Made by a program: the position numbers and the translations under genes
The notes under the pieces: generated by a model
What the model saw: the letters and a program-made list of their open reading frames with translations, nothing else
The model's database searches: none
What the model was told of the DNA's origin: nothing
In this document: positions 1 to 5,567 of the stretch, piece after piece
Layout of the letters: every line of letters begins with the position of its first letter
Position numbering within the stretch: position 1 is the stretch's first letter
DNA from: Phycisphaerales bacterium
GTDB taxonomy: Bacteria; Planctomycetota; Phycisphaerae; Phycisphaerales; SM1A02
Reading direction: 5' to 3'
Assembly: GCA_018882625.1 (NCBI GenBank)
Contig: VERO01000114.1
Location: 1-7,019, forward strand
Length of the DNA: 7,019 bases

Positions 1-1020
1 GAGCAGGCGATCCGCGAGCCGCCGGTCCGATGGATCGTCGGGGCCACGCGCGCAGGTTCCGGCAACGGCCTCACTGCGCACCGTGCGTCCGACGCGGCTG
101 AACAGCCGCTCCGGACTTGCAGCCACGAACGCCCGGCCAGCCCCGCACTCGAACAGCAGGTGATAGGCATCCGGCTCCTCCGCGCGCAGCAGCCGCATCA
201 CGTGCACCGGATCGACCATGGCGTCGGAGACGTAGCGTCGCGTGCGGGCCAGCACGACCTTCTCGATGCGGCCAGCGCCGATTGCCGCGAGCGCCGCATC
301 GACCGCATCCGCCCATCGCGAAGGGTCGCCGTCGTCGCTCACGCGCCATGCCTGCGGGGGGACCGCTGCGCTGTCGCCCTTGCCCATTTCCTTCCGCTCG
401 GCCGCATGCCCCGCCGCAGCTGCACCCGCTGCGACGATGAGCTCCGCGAGCGCCTCAAGCGCTGGCGCGGCCGCACCGACTCCATTCACGGCGAGCACGG
501 TGACTCCGTGCATCGCACGCCACTCGACCGCAGGCACCACGATGCGCGTGGTCTCGAAGTCGCGCCACGCCTCACCAGCCGAATGGCCGTTGCGGAACGG
601 CTCGAGCACCAGCGCCGCAGGATCCAGCGGCCCATGAGCGGCGCCAGACTCACTGGCCTTCCGCCTGCCCTCGCAGCCGGTCACGATCCCATTCAGCGCG
701 GGATGCTGCCAGTCATGCGTGAGGAGCGCCCATCCCATGCCTGCGAGCTCGTGGAGGCCATCCCTGCTCCGGAAGAGGATGCGCCTTCCTGCCGGAACCG
801 AGGAGAGCCAGCTGAGTGCCGCCGAGTCGCCCTGGGTCACGTCACACGGAACCGAATCCGGATCGATGACCGCCTCGATCCTCACCAGCCCGCGGCGCTG
901 GACCTGACCCGCGCTGCACAGGTCGCGCAGCCGACCATGCAGTGCCTCGATGGCCTCGCGGTAGGCGAAAGGGCCAGGGAGTCGCTCGGCACACACGGTG
1001 GGTGTCAGTCGCGCACGCAT
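1..1020 (-). CDS. menF: Isochorismate synthase (MenF type), 3' end cut off by window edge
   Basis: Probably converts chorismate to isochorismate, the entry step of menaquinone (or siderophore/salicylate) synthesis, in the cytoplasm. The minus-strand frame is open from ATG at 1020 to the left edge, giving 340 residues and no stop. The first ~235 residues are the poorly conserved N-terminal part. The chorismate-binding domain then begins: RIEKVVLAR at residues 251-259, whose Lys254 matches the general-base lysine of isochorismate synthases (anthranilate synthases usually have a different residue there), FVAASPERLFSR at 298-309 and SEAVAGTCARG at 316-326. About 100 or more C-terminal residues with the metal-binding glutamates lie outside. 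An in-frame TAG at 1036-1038 closes the frame just upstream, so 1020 is the furthest possible start. It is divergent from rnd. No other men genes are visible, so EntC/PchA-like roles cannot be excluded; the isochorismate synthase family itself is secure. Confidence 0.88.
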   Translation of the reverse strand, partial: MRARLTPTVCAERLPGPFAYREAIEALHGRLRDLCSAGQVQRRGLVRIEAVIDPDSVPCDVTQGDSAALSWLSSVPAGRRILFRSRDGLHELAGMGWALLTHDWQHPALNGIVTGCEGRRKASESGAAHGPLDPAALVLEPFRNGHSAGEAWRDFETTRIVVPAVEWRAMHGVTVLAVNGVGAAAPALEALAELIVAAGAAAAGHAAERKEMGKGDSAAVPPQAWRVSDDGDPSRWADAVDAALAAIGAGRIEKVVLARTRRYVSDAMVDPVHVMRLLRAEEPDAYHLLFECGAGRAFVAASPERLFSRVGRTVRSEAVAGTCARGPDDPSDRRLADRLL

Positions 1021-1032
1021 CGGAATCGAGCG

Positions 1033-1038
1033 ATCCTA
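1033..1038 (-). promoter_or_regulatory. TAGGAT box upstream of menF
   Basis: Read on the minus strand this is TAGGAT, 12 nt before the menF ATG. It fits the TAnnnT pattern of a -10 element for a very short leader. Its AGGA could also act as a weak Shine-Dalgarno site, but the 13-nt spacing is long for that. It contains the in-frame TAG that closes the menF frame upstream. Confidence 0.3.
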
Positions 1039-1094
1039 TGTGTGGTTCGAATCGTGGCGCTCGCACGACCGCGACACGGGATCCTCCATCGCGT

Positions 1095-1123
1095 GTTATA
1101 GGACACCGAGAACCCGATCCGAA
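1095..1123 (-). promoter_or_regulatory. Candidate sigma70-like promoter for menF in the divergent intergenic region
   Basis: On the minus strand, TATAAC (1095-1100) matches the -10 consensus at 5 of 6 positions. A weak -35-like TTCGGA (1118-1123, 3 of 6) sits exactly 17 nt upstream. This would give a leader of roughly 65-70 nt for menF. It is one of the few AT-rich spots in the 139-bp region 1021-1159, which otherwise holds no gene. It competes with the TAGGAT box nearer the gene, so the true start of transcription is open. Confidence 0.3.
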
Positions 1124-1141
1124 CCTCCGCCTCCACCCCGA

Positions 1142-1147
1142 TACCTT
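1142..1147 (+). promoter_or_regulatory. TACCTT box upstream of rnd
   Basis: TACCTT lies 12 nt before the rnd ATG and fits a TAnnnT -10 element with a very short leader. It cannot be a Shine-Dalgarno sequence. A separate weak purine run, AGGG (1150-1153), lies 6 nt before the ATG and could serve as a ribosome site. Confidence 0.3.
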
Positions 1148-1159
1148 GCAGGGCTCGCG

Positions 1160-2428
1160 ATGAACTACCGGCGCAGAAAGCGGGCCATTCACCATGCCGA
1201 GGCGCATGCGGATGGTGCGTCCTCGGAAGCGGCGAGCGTTCTGCCGGAGCAGGGCGTGCCGCAGGGCGACGCGCAGCTCATCGAGAGCGACGCCCAGATC
1301 CCCGAGCTTGTCGCGCACATCCGGTCGAACGGGGTGTTTGCGTTCGACACCGAATTCATCGGCGAGGAGACCTTCCATCCGCGCATCTGCCTCGTGCAGC
1401 TCGCGACGACCCAGCGCATCGCGCTGATCGATCCGCTTCGCGTCGGGATCGACGCGCTCAAGCCAGTATGGGAGTGCGTGTGCGATCCGACCCTGCTGAC
1501 GCTGGTGCACGCGGGAGGGCAGGATGTGGATGCCGCGCAGCGGGGCGCTGGCATGCGCGCGTCGAATGTGGTCGACACCCAGATTGCGTCCGCGTTCGTG
1601 GGCATGCCGTGGCCGACGAGCCTGGCCAACATGGTCGAGGGCCTGCTGGGGCACAGGCTGAACAAGGCGCACACCTTCACCGAGTGGGATGCGCGGCCGC
1701 TGACACGGAGCCAGCTCGGGTATGCGGCAGATGACGTGCGCTACCTGCCGCTGGTGTGGACGCGGCTGTCGCAGCGGCTTCACGAGCGCGCGCGCATGCC
1801 GTGGGCGCTGGCCGAGAGCGCCGCGAGCATCCGCGCCGTCGAGGGTTTCGATCCCGAGAGCCACGTGCGCCGTGCGTGCCGCGGGCTTTCGCTGCGCCCG
1901 CGCGTGATGACCATCCTGCGCGAGCTTGTGGTGCTGCGCCACACGATCGCCGGCGAGCTCAACAGGCCGCCGCGCGCTGTGCTGCCGGACGGGCCGATGC
2001 TGGAGATCGCGCGGCACAAGCCTGCATCGATCGCGGAGCTGGCCGAGGTCCGCGGCATGCCTCGGCCCGTCGTGCAGTCGCACGGCGAGCGCATCCTCGC
2101 GACAGTGGCCCGCGCCAAGGCGCTCCCGCTCGAGCATGACCGCATCTGGGCACCCTCTGAGGAGAGCTCCGAGGACCGCATGCGCATCGATGCGCTGTGG
2201 TCTGTGGTGACCATGCGATGCATCGCGATGGGCGTGGCGCCCGGCATGCTCCTCACGCGCGCGGAGCTCTCGAGGTGGTACATCGCGCGCCAGGGCGGAT
2301 CCGCCGATGCGCTGTTCCCGGCCGGCGACTGGCGCCGCGACGCGCTGGGAGACTGGATCGAGCGGTTCCTGGCTGGCGAAGGCACGCTGTCGCTCCGCTG
2401 GTCCGAACAGGGACCCACGGCGACCTAG
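1160..2428 (+). CDS. rnd: Ribonuclease D (DEDDy 3'-5' exoribonuclease with HRDC domain)
   Basis: A 422-residue cytoplasmic 3'-5' exoribonuclease that, in well-studied bacteria, trims tRNA and other stable RNA 3' ends. The exonuclease domain spans about residues 39-210. Exo I is FAFDTEF (Asp63, Glu65), Exo II is HAGGQDVDAA (Asp122), and Exo III is YAADDVRYL (Tyr188, Asp192); these are the four acidic ligands plus the tyrosine of the DEDDy class. An HRDC helical domain follows at about 248-320, and a second helical region with the RNase D-type tail (WRRDALGDWIERFLAG, 391-406) ends the protein. Length is near that of typical RNase D, with a ~38-residue charged N-terminal extension. The frame could begin at ATG 998, but that would add 54 low-complexity, proline-rich residues and run into menF, so 1160 is preferred. 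The stop TAG lies 11 nt before the next gene, so co-transcription with coaBC is likely. Confidence 0.95.
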   Translation: MNYRRRKRAIHHAEAHADGASSEAASVLPEQGVPQGDAQLIESDAQIPELVAHIRSNGVFAFDTEFIGEETFHPRICLVQLATTQRIALIDPLRVGIDALKPVWECVCDPTLLTLVHAGGQDVDAAQRGAGMRASNVVDTQIASAFVGMPWPTSLANMVEGLLGHRLNKAHTFTEWDARPLTRSQLGYAADDVRYLPLVWTRLSQRLHERARMPWALAESAASIRAVEGFDPESHVRRACRGLSLRPRVMTILRELVVLRHTIAGELNRPPRAVLPDGPMLEIARHKPASIAELAEVRGMPRPVVQSHGERILATVARAKALPLEHDRIWAPSEESSEDRMRIDALWSVVTMRCIAMGVAPGMLLTRAELSRWYIARQGGSADALFPAGDWRRDALGDWIERFLAGEGTLSLRWSEQGPTAT

Positions 2429-2431
2429 GAT
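2426..2431 (+). promoter_or_regulatory. TAGGAT box overlapping the rnd stop, upstream of coaBC
   Basis: TAGGAT sits 8 nt before the coaBC ATG, and its first three bases are the rnd stop codon. It can be read as a -10 element for a leaderless transcript. Equally, its AGGA, 9 nt from the ATG, can be read as a ribosome site coupling the two genes. Confidence 0.35.
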
Positions 2432-2439
2432 CCTGACGC

Positions 2440-3714
2440 ATGAGCACGTGGAACCCGCAGCCTCCGCCAGACTCGTCGCTGGGCGACCATGACGTGGCAC
2501 GCGAGGGCAACCACCTTGATGGGCGCCGCATCGCGCTGCTGGTGACTGGCGGCATTGCGGCCATGAAGGCCCCGATGCTCGCACGGAGCCTGCGCCGGCA
2601 GGGCGCATCCGTCACCTGCCTGCTCAGCGATGAGGCGCTCCGGTACGTCACCGAGGACACGCTCGCATGGGCCTCGGACAGCCCGGTGGTGACCCGGCTC
2701 TCTGCGCGCGCAGAGCACCTCGGCGACGGGCTTGCGTTCGACGCGTACCTGGTCGCGCCCGCCACCTACAACACGATCAACAAGAGGGCGTGCGGCATCG
2801 CCGACGGCACCGTGACCGCCACGCTCGCCTCGGCGCTTGGCCGGCTCGAGCGGGGCCACACCAAGGTGCTCGTGTGCCCGACGATGCACGGGTCGATGCA
2901 CACGCACATCCTCACCGAGAGCCTGCAGCGCCTGCAGCGGCTGGGCGTGACCGTCGTGCCGCCTCGCGATGAGAACGGCAAGCACAACCTGCCCGACGAG
3001 GGACCGATCGTCGCCGCCGTGTGCCGCGCCGTGAGCACATCGCCGCTGCGCGGCCGGCGCATCCTGGTGACGGGCGGGCCGGTGCCGGCGCGGCTCGATG
3101 ACGTGCGCGCGGTGTCCGCGATGTCATCGGGATCCACTGCCATCGCGATCGCCACCGACCTTGCCCTGCGCGGCGCGGAGGTCAGCCTCGTGCTCGGCGC
3201 GGGCGCGATCGACCCGCCCTCGTGGCTGTGCGCGTGGCGCGTCGCTGACATCGGCGAGTACCGAGGCCTGGTCGGGCGGATCCTCGCCCAGCAGCCCCAC
3301 GACGCCGCGGTGCTCGCGGCGGCGGTCGCGGATTTCGAGCCAACCGAGACCGCCGCGGGCAAGCGCCCATCCGACAGCGCGTGGAGCGTCACGCTGCGCC
3401 CGACGGCCAAGGTCATCGATGCGCTGCGTGCGGAGCGACCGGGCCTGCACATCGTCGGGTTCAAGCTCGAGTCGGGCGTCGAGCATGGCGCGCTGATGGC
3501 TACCGCATGCGAGCGCGCGTCGCGCCACGGCGCATGCGTCGCCAACCACAGCGAGGACTACGTCGCGCGCGAGCATGGCTCGGCGAGGCATATCGCCTGG
3601 CTGGCGGTGCCGGGCCGAGAGCCCGAGCGCCTCGAGGGCAAGCGCGCGATCGCCGAGGGCGTGGCGCATCACCTCGAGCGCACGCTGTCGAGCCACCGTT
3701 CGGCATCGGCGTAG
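2440..3714 (+). CDS. coaBC: CoaBC/Dfp-like bifunctional flavoprotein (phosphopantothenoylcysteine decarboxylase / phosphopantothenate-cysteine ligase), divergent active sites
   Basis: 424 residues with the CoaC-CoaB domain order and about the usual length. In CoA biosynthesis CoaB joins 4'-phosphopantothenate to cysteine using CTP, and FMN-dependent CoaC decarboxylates the product. The flavoprotein half (about 28-200) shows VTGGIAAMKAP (35-45), His93 where the catalytic His is expected, and APATYNTINK (106-115). The ligase half (about 205-415) shows ILVTGGP (208-214), AAAVADF (293-299), Lys308 ten residues after the AAVAD motif as in E. coli, and VGFKLE (339-344). Departures: the usual PxMN is PTMH (147-150). 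The lid segment normally carrying a catalytic Cys reads GKHNLPDEGP (180-189) without Cys. The Asn of SNxSSGKMG is Ala227, and GKMG becomes GSTA (231-234). The family is clear, but one or both activities may be altered. An unusual polar extension of ~27 residues precedes the fold. It starts 11 nt after rnd. Confidence 0.85.
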   Translation: MSTWNPQPPPDSSLGDHDVAREGNHLDGRRIALLVTGGIAAMKAPMLARSLRRQGASVTCLLSDEALRYVTEDTLAWASDSPVVTRLSARAEHLGDGLAFDAYLVAPATYNTINKRACGIADGTVTATLASALGRLERGHTKVLVCPTMHGSMHTHILTESLQRLQRLGVTVVPPRDENGKHNLPDEGPIVAAVCRAVSTSPLRGRRILVTGGPVPARLDDVRAVSAMSSGSTAIAIATDLALRGAEVSLVLGAGAIDPPSWLCAWRVADIGEYRGLVGRILAQQPHDAAVLAAAVADFEPTETAAGKRPSDSAWSVTLRPTAKVIDALRAERPGLHIVGFKLESGVEHGALMATACERASRHGACVANHSEDYVAREHGSARHIAWLAVPGREPERLEGKRAIAEGVAHHLERTLSSHRSASA

Positions 3715-3809
3715 CGCGCCCGGACCGGCACAGGCCCTGGCACTGACGCGTCGCGGACCGCCGCATGGCGTGCAGGCGGAGTGTGGGAGGGATGCTGCGT
3801 GCCGGCGCG

Positions 3810-3815
3810 TAGGAT
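3810..3815 (+). promoter_or_regulatory. TAGGAT box upstream of the metallophosphoesterase gene
   Basis: TAGGAT lies 6 nt before the GTG start. The AGGA-to-GTG spacing of 7 nt also suits a ribosome site and supports GTG 3822 as the start. The preceding 107-nt gap (3715-3809) shows no convincing terminator or gene, so this element could provide a separate promoter. Confidence 0.38.
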
Positions 3816-3821
3816 CGCGCC

Positions 3822-4430
3822 GTGGCATCGCAAGTCTGGGTCACCGCGGATACCCACTTCGGGCACGAGGAGGCGATCAGGCTCTTCGCGAGACCCGCCC
3901 GCGACGTGCGCGAGATGGACGACATGCTGCTTGACCGCATCAACGCGCACGTGGGCAAGCGCGACACCCTGCTGCACCTCGGGGACTTCACGGGACCCAT
4001 GTCGTGGTCCGGCGACGAGGGCGACGCGAGCCTTGCGCGTGCGCGCGACCTGCGCGAGCGCATCAGGTGCCGGCGCGTCGAGCTCGTGCGCGGAAACCAC
4101 GACCCGCGCAAGCGCCGGTTCCGCCGGATCTTCGACGCCGTGCACGACATCCTCTCCTTCCGGGGGTGGACGGGCGGCGACGAGCGCATCGTCTGCTGCC
4201 ACTACCCGATGCGCTCCTGGCAAGGCATGTGGAACGGCGCGCTGCACCTCTACGGGCACGCGCATGGGGCCGCGCCAGAGGAGGGACGATCGTGCGACGT
4301 CGGCGTCGACTGCTGGGAGCTCGGTCCCGTGACGCTCGACCGCGCCTGCGCGATGCTCGTGGCGCGCCCGCTGCCGGCGCGCGAGTCCCATCATGCGGCG
4401 CGGCAGCCCTCCCGCACTGCGCTACCCTGA
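3822..4430 (+). CDS. Calcineurin-like metallophosphoesterase (COG4186-like)
   Basis: A 202-residue single-domain, probably cytoplasmic metal-dependent phosphoesterase. The five blocks of the superfamily are all present in order: DTHFGH (10-15, Asp10 and His12), LGDF (53-56, Asp55), RGNHD (90-94, Asn92 and His93), CCHYPM (125-130, His127) and YGHAHG (144-149, His146 and His148). Together these supply the expected ligands of a two-metal centre. The EMD..L spacing after the first block and the small size match the small phosphoesterases related to COG4186, whose physiological substrates are not established. The start is GTG at 3822, directly before the first beta strand (MASQVWVTADTHFGH), with a TAGGAT box just upstream. 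The C-terminal ~20 residues (from about 184) are Arg/His/Ala-rich and probably disordered. The next gene begins 5 nt after the stop. The substrate cannot be inferred from the sequence. Confidence 0.88.
   Translation: MASQVWVTADTHFGHEEAIRLFARPARDVREMDDMLLDRINAHVGKRDTLLHLGDFTGPMSWSGDEGDASLARARDLRERIRCRRVELVRGNHDPRKRRFRRIFDAVHDILSFRGWTGGDERIVCCHYPMRSWQGMWNGALHLYGHAHGAAPEEGRSCDVGVDCWELGPVTLDRACAMLVARPLPARESHHAARQPSRTALP
4423..4428 (+). promoter_or_regulatory. TACCCT box upstream of the small lipoprotein gene
   Basis: TACCCT lies 7 nt before the ATG at 4436 and overlaps the end of the phosphoesterase gene. It has no Shine-Dalgarno character, so here the TAnnnT/-10 reading is favoured over a ribosome-site reading. 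No purine-rich site is seen before the ATG. Confidence 0.33.
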
Positions 4431-4435
4431 CCCTC

Positions 4436-4723
4436 ATGATGCAGACACCGAGTGCCCGATTCCTGGCCGCCACACTCGTGCTCGCCGGTGCGGCGATGCT
4501 CGCGGCGTGCGGCACGGAGCGCAGCGTGAACGTCGAGGGCGACTCGAACGACCGCTTCGCCACGGTCTCCGGCGGTCAGCGGCAGGGCTACTGGGGCGTC
4601 GGGGGCGAGCAGGCGCAGCTGCTGGGCACGAATCTTGCGGACCGCTCCGACGAGGATCCCACGGTCACCGATCCGGACTTCCCGGCCATGGGCAACATGC
4701 CGGGCTTCGGCCCGAACTGGTAG
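4436..4723 (+). CDS. Small putative lipoprotein of unknown function (95 aa)
   Basis: I do not recognise a family. The sequence shows a short N-terminus with one Arg (MMQTPSARF), a hydrophobic stretch of about 15 residues and a good lipobox, LAAC, at residues 22-25. This predicts lipidation of Cys25 by the Lgt/Lsp pathway and anchoring to a membrane. The mature part is only ~71 residues, polar and acidic in the middle (GDSNDRF, DRSDEDP), with Gly-rich stretches and a C-terminus ending PGFGPNW; it looks largely unstructured. Two adjacent ATGs (4436 and 4439) are possible starts and differ by one Met. The frame is open far upstream inside the phosphoesterase gene, but the signal peptide and the preceding stop of that gene fix the start here. 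The 5-nt spacing suggests co-transcription with the phosphoesterase, unless the TACCCT box is a promoter of its own. Confidence 0.75.
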   Translation: MMQTPSARFLAATLVLAGAAMLAACGTERSVNVEGDSNDRFATVSGGQRQGYWGVGGEQAQLLGTNLADRSDEDPTVTDPDFPAMGNMPGFGPNW

Positions 4724-4725
4724 TC

Positions 4726-4753
4726 GCGGCGCGGGCGCACTCCCGCACGCCGC
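4726..4753. terminator. GC-rich hairpin between convergent genes, candidate bidirectional terminator
   Basis: GCGGC (4726-4730) pairs with GCCGC (4749-4753) and GCGGG (4731-4735) pairs with CCCGC (4742-4746). This makes a 10-bp all-GC stem with a 2-nt bulge (4747-4748) and a 6-nt loop (4736-4741). It begins 3 nt after the stop of the small lipoprotein gene and faces the 3' end of the gene on the other strand. There is no T-tract on either side, so classical intrinsic termination is not assured; it may act as an mRNA 3'-end stabiliser or work with Rho. Confidence 0.45.
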
Positions 4754-4757
4754 GCGC

Positions 4758-4767
4758 GCATGCATGC
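4758..4767. repeat. Perfect 10-bp palindrome GCATGCATGC in the convergent intergenic region
   Basis: Two overlapping copies of GCATGC, the over-represented palindrome of this window, lie between the two convergent genes. A second perfect palindrome, ATCGATCGAT (4783-4792), overlaps the stop codon of the minus-strand gene. Their function is unknown, and either could be chance. Confidence 0.4.
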
Positions 4768-4780
4768 GGGCCGCGTGCGC

Positions 4781-5554
4781 CTATCGATCGATGCGCGTTG
4801 CGGGACCCGATCCCGTGGGCATCTCGTCGGTCGAGGTGCCCGGCTTCCAGCTCCTGCTGAAGTAGGAGCCGTCCTCGATCAGCTCGATCACCGACGACCA
4901 ACCGTCGGCCCACACGATCCGGCAGCTCTCGCCCTCGACCTGCCACGTGCCCGCACGCACCTCGTCGATCGACTTCATCGCACTGCCGTCGGAGCGCAGC
5001 GCCACGAAGAGCTCGTAGCGGGAGCCGGGACGCGCACCCGGGATCGTCCAGATCCCGGCGTAGCGCTGCACCGGACCCTCGACCTTCACCGCCTGGCCGA
5101 AGTTCGTGGGGGTCGAGTTCGCCGGCGATCCCGGACCGTACGAGTACTTCTCGTAGCCCGAGTGGCCGCGGCGCACGGCGTCGATCCATCCGTCGGTCCA
5201 CCGCACCACGAGCACCCCGTTCTCGATCATCCAACGTCCGCGCTCGCCCTTCGCGCCGTCATCGCCCTTCCACCACGTGCTGACCGCCGCGCCATCGGGC
5301 TGCAGCGCGACATTGAAGAGCTCGTTCTCGCTGTCGGTCAGGCTCCAGGTGCCCACCGCCTCCGTGCGCGAGATCGCGCCCGCCGCGACGGGCGATCCGA
5401 GCGACGGACCTGACCGCTGGCTCGGCGGAAGGGACACCGAGCGCGGCGCCGGATCGCATGCGATGCACGAGATGGACGCCATGAGCGCGCACGCCAGGCT
5501 GGCTCGCGCCGCATGCGATGATGGTGTCGGGCGAGCGATGGGGCTTTGGGCCAT
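4781..5554 (-). CDS. Exported, probably lipid-anchored protein with two tandem W-rich repeats, unknown function
   Basis: 257 residues; I do not recognise a named family. An N-terminal region with Arg8 and Arg17 is followed by a hydrophobic stretch (18-33) ending in two cysteines (SISC at 30, CIAC at 33). This resembles a lipoprotein signal, although neither lipobox has the usual Leu at -3, so simple secretion is possible. A Ser/Pro-rich linker (about 34-66) leads to two repeats, about 68-158 and 167-257. The equivalent residues are GTW (68-70)/GIW (167-169), GRW (106-108)/GTW (202-204) and WTDGW (119-123)/WADGW (215-219), each followed ~19 residues later by PG. The repeats look all-beta. The frame could extend to 5611, but that would put 19 residues before the signal and overlap recD. 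ATG 5554 starts 10 nt after the recD stop and follows a TAGGAA box. It is probably co-transcribed with recD, though no functional link is evident. Confidence 0.78.
   Translation of the reverse strand: MAQSPIARPTPSSHAARASLACALMASISCIACDPAPRSVSLPPSQRSGPSLGSPVAAGAISRTEAVGTWSLTDSENELFNVALQPDGAAVSTWWKGDDGAKGERGRWMIENGVLVVRWTDGWIDAVRRGHSGYEKYSYGPGSPANSTPTNFGQAVKVEGPVQRYAGIWTIPGARPGSRYELFVALRSDGSAMKSIDEVRAGTWQVEGESCRIVWADGWSSVIELIEDGSYFSRSWKPGTSTDEMPTGSGPATRIDR
4784..5353 (-). repeat. Internal tandem duplication (two ~91-residue protein repeats)
   Basis: The first repeat is encoded by about 5081-5353 and the second by about 4784-5056, separated by an 8-residue linker. The three anchor tryptophans keep identical spacing (W108-W119-W123 against W204-W215-W219). 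The rest is diverged, so this is an old duplication within a protein family rather than a recent DNA repeat. Confidence 0.7.
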
Positions 5555-5560
5555 GCGCGG

Positions 5561-5567
5561 ATTCCTA
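5561..5567 (-). promoter_or_regulatory. TAGGAAT box overlapping the recD stop, upstream of the repeat protein gene
   Basis: On the minus strand TAGGAAT precedes the ATG at 5554. Its TAG is the recD stop codon. AGGA lies 8 nt from the ATG, a good Shine-Dalgarno distance. This arrangement repeats exactly what is seen between rnd and coaBC. Confidence 0.38.

Noticed and set aside
160..1101. 313-codon open frame on the plus strand
   Set aside because: It is antisense to the menF reading frame, which carries the isochorismate synthase motifs; the plus translation has low-complexity Arg/His composition.
998..1159. Upstream ATG extending RNase D by 54 residues
   Set aside because: The extension overlaps menF, contains a proline run and has no family support; ATG 1160 is closer to the conserved domain.
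842..2608. 588-codon open frame on the minus strand opposite rnd
   Set aside because: Its translation is Arg/Ala/His-rich with no recognisable motif and it lies antisense to a clear RNase D; long antisense frames are common in GC-rich coding DNA.
3146..3153. HIP1-like octamer GCGATCGC (also near 3646)
   Set aside because: Only two copies seen, both inside coding sequence where frequent GCG, ATC and GCC codons explain them.
3758..3779. Hairpin CCGCC/GGCGG in the gap after coaBC as a terminator
   Set aside because: Only 5 bp with a 12-nt loop and no T-tract; in GC-rich DNA this is expected by chance.
3669..4394. 241-codon minus-strand open frame
   Set aside because: It is opposite the metallophosphoesterase, which has all five metal-binding blocks; composition is typical of a shadow frame.
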